From positions 1,116,082 through 1,180,081 of the forward strand of contig JAVTLE010000011.1 of assembly GCA_033439295.1 (NCBI GenBank): a stretch of DNA of 64,000 bases, in the 5' to 3' direction. The position numbers were made by a program, and so were the translations under genes. Source of the DNA: Deuterostichococcus epilithicus (lineage: Eukaryota; Chlorophyta; Trebouxiophyceae; Prasiolales; Stichococcaceae). Shown here in pieces: positions 22,250-31,601 of this stretch. How positions within the stretch are numbered: the stretch's first letter is position 1; the number at the start of each line of letters is the position of its first letter. The notes below the pieces were generated by a model. It saw only the letters and a program-made list of their open reading frames with translations, was not told where the DNA came from and ran no database searches.

Positions 22250-22588
22250 GCGCAAATGTGTGCAGACGCCTGAAAGACTGCCAAGTATCGAGGCTCGAGT
22301 ACAGCCGTCGGCAGTCGAGGATCAGCGAGCAAGTGCAATCATCACAAGACACGCATCGGTTTGCACACTGTACCCTAGAAATATAGCTTCTGTGCCGAAA
22401 AAGCGCCGGCACACCTGTAAGCACGACTTGCCAACGTGGCGCGATGATCTTCAGATCAACTTGTCAACAGCAAAACGCTGCGCACGAGCCAACCTCCTGC
22501 AACAGTGCACAGCTTGCGATCCAGACGTCATCTCACACCTGATCTGCGAATTCCCCAGCTCTCGGGCCATCCAACTTCGCCACAAGTC
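22250..22588. promoter_or_regulatory. Divergent promoter region, bL30m / plastid-leader protein
   Basis: Only 339 bp separate the ATGs of two divergent small organelle-protein genes, so the interval must contain both 5' UTRs and both promoters. I see no recognisable TATA box or named motif. The shared location suggests, without proving, joint regulation. Confidence 0.4.
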
Positions 22589-23337
22589 ATGTCGGCAATC
22601 CAGTGCTCCCTGGTGCAGCCGCGGTGCGCTCAGCATGTGCGCACGCAACGCAGCGTGTGGCGCCCCTTCACATCTGCCGTTTCGCGTGGCCTGACGGCGC
22701 CGGCGGCACCCCTGCAGAACAGCAGACTGGTCACCTTGACACCGTGTGCCACTGGTGGTAAGCTATGGATCCACCTGCATGCCTGGCTTGTCGACCTGCC
22801 GCACGGTGGCAAACCGGACGCTGAACAGACTGAGACCTACCTCAGGTGACGAGGAGCCTGTGGAGCCAAAGATCACGCGGGAAACCGAGCCGGACCAGTG
22901 CGCATGCATGAGGACTGCTATAGCACGCGGCACTTTGGCTAGCTGTTCGAATACCGCCTTGCCAGGCGAATGCTACACAGCAGTGAATAAGCAGAGCAGG
23001 ATTGATGGCAGAGGAATGCCGCTCTCTGCCGCAGGTACTGGCAGACGCCATCGGAGGCGAAGGGCGAGAGCCCGGTTAAGGTAGACCATGCGGCTGTGCA
23101 TCAATGGTGTCAGTCTCACAGCATCCATCACGAGCGCTGCAGTGCTGCAGCGAGCCTTGGAAGCTTTCGCACGACGACGGCGCCTGGAGCATGCTGTGAT
23201 ACCTGCGTGCGCTGATGGCGCAGGATCCGCTCGCCATCATAGGCATCCTGGGCATCTTCTTCCCCTTCATCCTCCTAGGCATCGCAATCGCGACGGGTTA
23301 CGTCGACGTGTCGAACTACAGGCGAGCGGTCGATTGA
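22589..23337 (+). CDS. Small single-span protein with plastid transit-like leader
   Basis: Three exons fit one frame: 22589-22743, 23035-23080 and 23224-23337, giving 104 residues. The first 50 residues are rich in Ser, Thr, Arg, Gln and Ala with almost no acids (it begins MSAIQCSLVQPR), as in chloroplast transit peptides. A short hydrophilic segment (PSEAKGESPVKDP) precedes one clear transmembrane helix (LAIIGILGIFFPFILLGIA), then YVDVSNYR and the stop. Size and layout resemble small nuclear-encoded thylakoid subunits, but I do not recognise it as any named PSI, PSII, cytochrome b6f or NDH subunit. The exon 1 donor (ACC/GTGTGC) is the least certain junction; another donor 12 nt downstream would shift the frame to an early stop. 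Confidence 0.55.
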
Positions 23338-24137
23338 CTTTTTGGGAGATACATAATGTTTCCTGCTTTGTCGGCATGAATTGCACCATGCGGCGGATTG
23401 TATTTGGGAAACTGTCATGCTGAGGTCGAATTGTATATGAAGAACGACTCTTCGCATGTCTATTCCACTTCGCAGGTATGGCGGACACTGATGTCATGCA
23501 AGCACTTTCGTGGTATCGGGTGGATGTGAGAGAAGCTTGGCACTGCCGAAAGTTTGTCATTGAGGCATGGCACAGCCGCAAGTGTCCTGTTGAGTCCGAG
23601 GGGCTCGATAGTCATGAAGTGCAGCAGCACATGTGCACTGGGTTTTGCTGGCTCACACCTTCAGCGTTGTCACAATCATGAGGGCAAAGAATCGTTCGTT
23701 TGGTAGAACCTAGGTACTGCAATCTACAACGTACAATGTGCCCTATGTCCAGCGTGCGCAGACACCGAGAAGTCAGAATGGGATGCCTTCGTCATCGTCA
23801 AATGAGATCATGCTGCCCTTTTTCATGTCCTGCAACCAGACGTAGATCAGATTGCTCACACGAAACCGATGAAAAACCTTGCAATGAACCTGCGCGAATC
23901 CGACAAGGACATCGTCACTGTGATGGACAGAGGTCATGCGCTGCAGCGCACCTTAAGCTCGAAGTCTGGAGGGATCTCGTAAAAGTCATCGCGCATGGCG
24001 TCGTCACCCGGCTCAAGCAGTCTGAAGGTTCTGCAGCGAAGCGCAAGTGCCACTCAGCATCGCTGCCGCCGCCACGCAGCGCATCTCGTGCTCCAGACAC
24101 ATGGCACAAGATCATGCATCAGCAACCTCGAGGAAGC
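23338..24137. other. Convergent intergenic region, 800 bp
   Basis: Between the stop of the plastid-leader gene and the stop of the ANKRD13-like gene. Open frames here are short, start at weak codons and show no family pattern. I see nothing else in it. Confidence 0.4.
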
Positions 24138-25217
24138 TCACTTGTTGAGCAGGACGAGGTAGACGGTGAACAGCAGCGGCACTTGCAGCTTGATGGGGAA
24201 TAGGCCCCTCTGCCCATACTTCTGCATGAAGTTTCCCACCTGCGATCCACAAAATCAAATTACTATTGTTTGGCTGCAATCTCTGCCGTGTGGCAGTTGC
24301 TTATTGATCCACCAGTATCATATCTGGCTGCAGCATTTGAGGGCAGCACCAGAAGGTGGAGAAGCATTCCCACCCGCTTCAGATACTTGTTTGCGTAGCC
24401 AACGACGTCCAGGATGGGCAGCAGCTGCTCCAAGGATAGGGGGAAGGACTCCGCCATCCAGCATTTTGCCTGTTGAGCAAACAATTGCAGAGGCGGCTCA
24501 ACACGAAATGCCAGGAAGTAGGTTCAAGACTCAAGCTGTCGCACTGATGCTCTTTGCATGACGACATGGCACATGTTGCAGGGCAGGTGTAATCGGATCC
24601 CCCTATCCATGGATGAAACGGGAAGATACGAACCACGCACCGTGATCTTCCGGCCGCCCTTTTTTTGCGCCGCGGCCTCAGCTGCGGCTTGCGCCTCAAG
24701 CTCCTGCGCCAGTGTGCCCGGAAAGCTTGACCGATAACGGTTTGCATAAGACTCCTGATCCGGCACTCCTCTGATCTGTGATCTCGTATAGGCCCCAGGC
24801 TGTTGCGACGCCAACAGTGGCTCGTCAAACCGCCCTGAGAACGAGATCCGGCTGATAGACTACACCACACCTTCGAGCAAGGTGGCTGCCGGCCTCGATC
24901 ATGCCAGTGGCAGCCCGCAGCGCCAGCGCACACACGTCAACGCACCTCTGCGGAGATGCCCTCGCTCTCGAGCGCGTCGGCGGTGGCCATGCCCGCCTTG
25001 AAACCGTTCATGCTGAGTGGGTCGATGGGCACTTCAATGGCGCGGTCCTGTGCGATGGACAGCTGCAGGTACTGCTCGAAGGTGGCGTCCGGCGGCACGA
25101 CCTGTGCTCGTCCACATCGGTCAAGCCGGCTCGGATTTGGTGTTTGGCATCTGTGGTTGACACGGCGTGGTGCTGAGAAGGGAGGCTTCGGCTGCAGGAG
25201 GCCCACGAGGCTCGGCT

Positions 25218-25276
<59 letters not shown>

Positions 25277-28075
25277 GCGGGAGCAAAAGACACTTGCAGG
25301 CGGAGCAGCCCCCCGGGAGAGAGGGGGGGGGGTGTGTGGCTGCGGAGGGCGTTATTTGCCGGTGCACCACCCCAGCATGCACCGGGCGCTGTCGAAAGAA
25401 CAGTGAACGGCTGAGCAGCAAGCCCCATTTGTTGACAAGGCAAGGGCGCAGCTGTGTAGGCGCACCATGGGCGTCTTGGCCTTTGTAACGGCGACGAGCT
25501 TGCCGGTGGCCTCGTAGATGTGGGTGCGCCAGCCAGACACCTTTTCTGTGGAGGCCTTGCCGAACAGCGTCTTGGCGGGCCGGAAGTGGAAGTCGGAAGT
25601 CTTGATCTTCGTCTTCCCGGGGCCCTCCGCCATCAGGCTGCGCACCTGCGCAATGCAACGAGCGCACTGCTTGGCTGTGAAATCTGGTATATGGCCACGG
25701 TGCAGGCTGCCGGCACCTTAAGAACTGAGCGCCTGTGAGCTCATGTCCATCGTACAGGTCGCAGCACCCAGCGCTGCCCCTCCTTTCCTTCGGCCACAAC
25801 GTCGTCCTGAATGCCCGACAAGCTTCGGCAGGCATTTGTGCCAGCCTCCTAGGGGCGACTGCCGCTGCCGAACCTGCAGTTGACGCTGCCGCCTTCTGCC
25901 ACTGCCGCCGCCGCCGCCGCGCCCACTCCTAATCGTCACCACCGCTGCAGCAGCTGCCTGTGTCGAGCTGGCACTCTGCACTCTCCTGTCCACTTGTCCG
26001 CGCTGCCTGTCTCCCAGCTGCAGCAGGCGCGCACCTCGGACGCGCGGTCGCGCTTAGCAGCCTTCTTCTCCTTCTGCATGTCGATCCAGGTGCGCTTGTC
26101 GCGGTCCAGCAGCGCCACCCGCGCCGGCTGCCGCCGCCCGTCGAACAGCAGGCTGAAGGCGCCGCGCTTCCAGGTGGGTAGCAGCCCAGCGGCCTCCTTG
26201 TCGGCGCCCGTGAGCGTGCCGTCCACGCGCACCTGGGCGCCCCGCTTCCACACCTGCCGCGATGAAAGGGTAACGAAATTATCAAGTGTCCCGCTGAGTA
26301 GATCCTGCCGCAAGCTGTCATCGCCCATGAGATGCCGTGCCGTCCACGCGCACCTGGGCGCCTTGCTTCCACACCTGGCGGTTCAACGAGCAACCCTTGC
26401 TGGAAGTCCTGAGCACGACTTGTGTGCAGGTTGCCCCGGGCAGCGTCGTCCGGTGGCCGCTTGCAATCGCCGTCTCGCCCGCCGCTGCCCAAATCAGGTC
26501 GGTTTCAGGCAGCGTTCTAGGCGCGCTATGCGGTGCGCTGCAGCCGTATCGTGTCTGCACCTGGTAGGTGTCGTGCGGCGCATACTTCCGCAGCAGGAAG
26601 CCGAAGACGGGGCTGCCCAGCTCCCACTGAAGCTGCAGCCAGTGGAGACGAGCGAATGTCAGCCGCTGGAGAAGCGTGTTGCTGCTTGACCTGTGCAGGG
26701 CAGCTGCCAGTGTCGCCTGACTGCTGCTGCTGCTGCTGCTGCTGCAGAGTGGCATCAGGTACTGCCGCAAGCGGCTGCAGGCGGGTGCGCGGGCGCCGCC
26801 GGGCCAGCAGGCTGCTGCCATGCAGCCAGATACAAATGTGCCACGATGAGCATGCGTGCAGCGCAGAGGCAGGCGCGCACGCTGAGGTTATGGTCTGGCA
26901 TGTCCCGCATGCTGGCCAGCAGGTCCTGCCGCTTGGCCTTGACTGACGCCTTCATCTGGTCCACCATGGCGAAGTACAGCAGCTCCGTCTGTGGGGCAGT
27001 GAGATCCAGGAGTGGGTGACGCGCATTGGGCCGGGCCTGTAAATTCGGCTGCAGCTCCTCCTGCGGCGCAGCCATTGGAGCAATGGAAGCACGCGCAGGG
27101 CTGTGAGGACACGGTCCCGCCATCCCAGCCGCGGCGCTGCGGCGCCGCGGCACCTTCTGGAGCGTATGCACGCAGGGGATTGCAGGGGAAGCGGATCGTG
27201 GTGCCCACGTCCTCACCAGCTCCCGGTTTTTGAGCGACACCGCCTCGTCCAGCGCCAGCCAGCCGCGTGTGTTCTGCTTCATGACGCTGAAGCCCGCGCC
27301 CAGCAGCGCCTTCACCAGCGCCGCATTCTGCCGCAGCACCGCGATGTGCAGCACCTGCAGGTTTCGTAGTAGGCTTACTTCTGCAACGCGGGTGGGTCCT
27401 CGGGGTGAGACCATGGCAAGCCCAAACCCAGCACATTGTGCCGCAATGGTGGGCAACGGCAATCATGCAAGCTTACCGTGTTGCCCTGCGGGTCCAAAGC
27501 TGTCCACTTCTCCGGAGGCATGTCCTCCAGAAGCGTCAACAGCTTGTCAGTGTCGCCCGCGAACGCCGCCCTGTGCCACACCACATTGCCCGTTGCCCAA
27601 TCGTGGTGCCAATCCGCCGCATAGCAGATGACTCCATGGGCAGCGCCCCCTCGATTGAGCCTCGGCATGTGCGTTGCGACGTGTGGGCCGGCAGAGTCGT
27701 GACACTCACGCGTGCACTGGGTAGACCAGCGTCATGTCGCCATCCAGCATGCGGTCTGCATCATGAAACTCCGCATCCTCGTCGTCCGCAGCACCCGCCA
27801 TCGGGACCAGTTGTCCATCGGAGCTGGCTGTGGCCGAGACTGCGCAAGCAGGGCAGGCCCCACGGAATCGTTTCGCTGTTGCTCACGGCTTGGGCTCGTG
27901 CATGCGGCAACCGCGCTGCGCCGTGCACGAACCTATGCGCCACGACTTTCACAGAGGAGCGCACCACTCCATACATCGGCTGACGCAGATCACTCTCACC
28001 CCCTCGATGCTGGCTGCAATCCTCATCTGGTTCGAAGAATTCGTCCTCGTCTTCTGATGTACCAGCAAGTGGCAT
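24138..28075 (-). CDS. ANKRD13-like protein (ankyrin repeats plus GPCR-chaperone domain)
   Basis: Plant-type member of the ANKRD13 / GPCR-chaperone-1 family, soluble proteins thought to act in membrane-protein trafficking. The ATG at 28075 opens an acidic exon (28075-28000); the next exon ends in MTLVYPVHA. Ankyrin repeats follow: VWHRAAFAGDTDKLLTLL near 27560 and VLHIAVLRQNAALVKALL near 27310, with TRGWLALDEAV. The family domain begins with ELLYFAMVDQM near 26980, FGFLLRKYAPHDTY near 26570, VWKRGAQVRVDGT near 26250 and KRTWIDMQKEKK near 26080. It continues with a SGWRTHIYEATGK exon near 25520, FEQYLQLSIAQDRAIEVP near 25070, a PLSLEQLLPILD segment near 24440 and a last exon ending in LFTVYLVLLNK. 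The match covers the full length of the family. Introns hold a CTG repeat, a (CAG)n run and a decoy copy of one exon start. Confidence 0.85.
25219..25275 (+). repeat. (CAG)19 trinucleotide microsatellite
   Basis: Nineteen uninterrupted CAG units, reading CTG on the coding strand of the ANKRD13-like gene. It lies in the intron between the exon ending near 25465 and the one beginning near 25110. A run of ten G follows at 25323-25332. Confidence 0.95.
26336..26377 (-). repeat. Intronic copy of the start of an ANKRD13-like exon
   Basis: A 42-nt copy of 26215-26256, 121 bp away, differing at two adjacent bases. Like the real exon start it is preceded by an AG, so it presents a second 3' splice site and reads VWKQGAQVRVDGT before reaching a stop within a few codons. 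Confidence 0.9.
26721..26744 (+). repeat. (CTG)8 microsatellite in an intron
   Basis: Eight perfect CTG units in the ANKRD13-like intron between the exons at about 26885 and 26634. Confidence 0.9.
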
Positions 28076-28768
28076 CGGAAGCTGCCGTGCCGATTGTCGT
28101 TGAACGACCGGCACGCATCAGCAGCAGCAATCAGAGCATGCGTCATGCATCATCTGGTTATCCTGGCGTCCAGTTTTCTGCCTCACGAAAGCATACGATA
28201 TAACCACAGCTTCGGTCCGACTGCCTCGACGCAGCAACGACAAACTATGTCGTATAATCGCGAAGGATTGACTCTGTTTGATCTGCAGGTCGCAGGCAGC
28301 AAACGTTTGAGCAGCGACAAGCGAGCTGCGCATGAGCAGCGACGCACGTGCTGTTTCAGTCAAACCCCGTTTCAGAATGCTGGAACTGTGGCAACCCTCG
28401 CAAACCCTACCTCTAGGGCACACCACAAAGGTCGTGCCAGCTGTAAAAGTATGTACAATCATCGCAAAGTCGTACGCCCATTCGGCGTTCCCACCCACAG
28501 GAAGATGCGATTTCACCACAAAACAATCTTGTATGCGGCCCCCTCCACTGAGCTGCACGATTGCGGGAAAGATGCTAGCGGTCGGCGGGTGAGCCAGCCA
28601 CACACCAGCAGTTGCACCCCGTTGCCGCGTGCCGCAGGGTTTGGTCGCTTTGGATCGACATCCACCCGCGGCTCAGATGATTGATCGCAGGGCGGCTCCC
28701 TCGGATCGTCACGCATCCGGCACACGGTTCACATTTCCAGAAAGGCGCGCTTGCCTTAGCCAAAAGAT
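28076..28768. other. Divergent intergenic region
   Basis: About 700 bp upstream of the ANKRD13-like gene and of the membrane-protein gene. It is AT-richer than its flanks. Short frames are present on both strands, none with a recognisable pattern. Likely promoters for both genes. Confidence 0.4.
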
Positions 28769-30411
28769 ATGCCTCGGCTTGCGGTGCCCCGTCGAGTCGC
28801 CATTCCACTGTCTGACACGGGATCCATCCTCGCCGTCGAGCAAGCCTGCATGCTGATTCCGCGTACGACGCCTCCTCTCGGCGGAAGATGTATAGTGCTA
28901 GCCCAGCAACACAAGCTTTTCTGTCTCGCGCTCCAGGCTTGAAATCCCCTTCCTTCTGAAGGTTTCGGAGGATAGCATACGCACGTCGCAGCGCCTTCGG
29001 ATTCTCGTTGTCGTGACCTGGAGTGTAGGCGCAGCAAAAACGCTGCGGCTGCTCCTGGCGGCGAAGTGCGTGTTGCGAAAGCGGCTGCCCTGTGCTCAGC
29101 TGCTGCTGCTACATGGTCACAACCTGTGCTCTTTGAGTCCGGCAGATCCGGTGGCCCCTGCACGCCGCTGAGCGGCACAGCCCTGGGTGCATCTCGCAGG
29201 AGCACGGCCTCATTTGTGCGCCTGCTGACGCTGCTGCTGTCCATCGTCGCGGTGGTCGCCAATGCGGCAGCCGTCACCTGGCGGCTGAGCTCGCCAAGCT
29301 GGTGAGTGCCGGCACTTTGCGGGCGCATGTGAGCGAGCGCAGCATTCTTGCAACACCAGCGCGGCATTGCATGCGAATGAGACAGGACGGATGGAGGGCC
29401 AATACACAACAACGACTCTACAACGATGCGCCGCAGGAAGCGGATACATGACGAGCGCATCAAGCTGTGGACATGGCATGTGACGGCCATAGCATGCCTC
29501 ATTGGCAGCGTGCTGTTTTTGGAGGGGGAGAATGACATGGCGTCTCCACTGGGAAATTCCATCCTCCTGAGCATTACTCTGATTTTCGAGGCCATCCGGT
29601 TGCACATCTCCGCCAAGCTGGTGGCACTGCAGCTGATCAGCCTGCAGGTTTGTGCGCCCGATGATACTCTCGAACCTCGACATACACAGAAAAGCTCACG
29701 GAAACATGCGCATGCACGGACACCTGGTGCAGCACCAAACAGAGGTGCGCTGTCTTGGCTAGAGAGCTGCTCGCTTATAATGCGCAACATGATGCCAGTG
29801 CAGCTCATGGAATGTGGGAGGTGGTACACGATGGCGGGGGAGAGCAGCCGCGTGGTCTTGCGCCACATCGTGCGCGACACCATCGTCTTCCTGATCCTCG
29901 GCGGACTGCTGCCGCTGTTCTGGCTGGCGGGCATGGAAGTGGGTTTTGATTGGCCAATGCTCTCAAGTGCCTCGCACCTTGCCAGGAATGCCGCAATTGC
30001 GCTGAAGACCTTGTGATGCATGGCACGGGAATTGCGCTTTGCCAAATAGGGCTACTGTGTGTGCCCGCACGAGGCTCAAGTTCCTGCGGCAGCATAAGCT
30101 GGACAAGGATCTCCTGCAGCCCTTTTGGCGACAGGTGTTGCGGCTGCAAGCCTACGACTTGCGGCAGGTTTGAGCTGCACATGGGCTTGCTTGTGGTTTG
30201 GAACATTGGAGCATTTGATTCAGAATTCAACATAGTTTTGCTTGCGAGAATTGTTCTCTTGTGTCCCCTATATTGATTGTGTTGAAGCAAATTTGTTCAG
30301 CTCGCCTGTCTGGTGGTGCTCTTTTACTTTTATGCATGGCCTGTTTCCAAATTGCAACATCTCGGAAACAGCGTCTTCCACACCCAGGAACTGGGTGTCA
30401 AGTTCAGGTAC
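28769..30411 (+). CDS. Multi-pass membrane protein, family not recognised, both ends unresolved
   Basis: At least five exons with good splice signals and phase encode a chain of hydrophobic segments: LLTLLLSIVAVVANAAAV near 29222-29275, WHVTAIACLIGSVLFL near 29477, a segment with SILLSITLIFEAIRL near 29560, IVFLILGGLLPLFWLAGM near 29880, and CLVVLFYFYAWPVSKL near 30310-30355. A conserved-looking hydrophilic stretch (KLDKDLLQPFWRQVLRL) precedes the fifth span. The frame of the first membrane exon has no ATG back to a stop near 28975, so an upstream first exon is needed; an open frame starting at the ATG at 28769 is a candidate. After 30411 the continuation is unclear; a possible exon lies at about 30985-31125. 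It could be a five- to seven-span receptor or transporter. I see no diagnostic motif. Confidence 0.5.
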
Positions 30412-31601
30412 GCTCGGCCGCACGCACAGGCAGCGCTTGGTATCACGAGTGTGTGCAGCATTCTGCAGCAGCAAGGGGCAGTATGCCTGGTGAAGCGCGC
30501 TGATGCCGACTTGTTGTATCGATGAGGCGGCAGCCCCTCGCCGGCGGGGCCACCTCAGACACTGCAGGCGCGGCGACCATCCCTCACAGCCTCCTGATCC
30601 ATCACAGGCCGGACGGGCGCCTATCAGGTGCACGTGTTGGCCGTCGACGTGGCAGACGGGTTCTCTGTTGGTCCGTTCTGTCCCTCGCTGGGTTGGACTG
30701 TCTGATTGCGCTGTGTCGTGGCGCTTCCCTTCCGTTGGGTCGCCTTCCTCTGGAGCCTCTTGCTGAGGCGCTGCACTCACAGTCAAGGCAGGATACCCCG
30801 TGACGGCCACTGTTTCGCAGCACCAGACCCTGCCCTAAGATCTCATGAAGAGCATTCGCGACCAACCTATCATGTGTGCCGCACCTCCATGCGCTCGCCG
30901 GTGGGTGCTGGCTCAGTGGCCGCTGCAGCCTCGAACTGTGCATGATGAATCTCCAAACCATATTCTGAAAGCTGGGTGTCAGCCCTCATTGACAACATCA
31001 ACGCGCAGGCGCGCCATTGCTGCGACGCGGCCACGTTGTTGCCGCTGGCCCAGCAAATGCTGATTGCCCGCCGCCTGCCGCACGCTGATGGGCACCAGCT
31101 CGTCGCGCATGCTGACAGAGATGGCTGAGGTCGTGCGCTCACGCAGTCTGTGCGGCCTGCGGCGAGCTGCGGGAGGGTGCACCCGTGCACCTTCACTGCG
31201 ACTCGGGGTCGCTGATGAGCACAATTGTACGATCAACGCGACCCACCAGCTTGCAGGCACACACAGGTTCGTTTCATATGGAAAAGAATGCACCACACAG
31301 ATTTGATCCGGGCCACCACTCATCGACCGTGCGAGTCCTCTCTGCAGGGGCAGCCGTGCCTCGCTTGTCTGAGCGCCTCGAACTTGGGGGTCGCCGTGTC
31401 TGACTTGGGTGCAGTCGCAACGCAGGGCGTCTGGATCGAAGCTGCAGCCTTTGCTTAATCGCAGTCATACTAAGGAGCCACGATTTCAGCACTGCGACCG
31501 TCCGCGATCCGCAGGGCAACCTGCGAATATGAGGTGCATGATGGCAGGGGCTTGAAGCCCGTTTCAACAGCTGAGCAGCGGCAGCGCCACAGCGCGGTGT
31601 C
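30412..31601. other. Unresolved region downstream of the membrane-protein gene
   Basis: Probably contains the 3' exons of the membrane-protein gene and the promoter of the next gene. A plus-strand segment near 30980-31130 (reading LIDNINAQARHCCDAATLL) looks protein-like, but both strands are open there and I cannot choose between them. Nothing else recognisable. Confidence 0.3.

Noticed and set aside
25219-25275. Poly-Gln, poly-Ala or poly-Ser coding tract
   Set aside because: The CAG run is open in several frames but lies in an intron of the ANKRD13-like gene, whose flanking exons are conserved without it.
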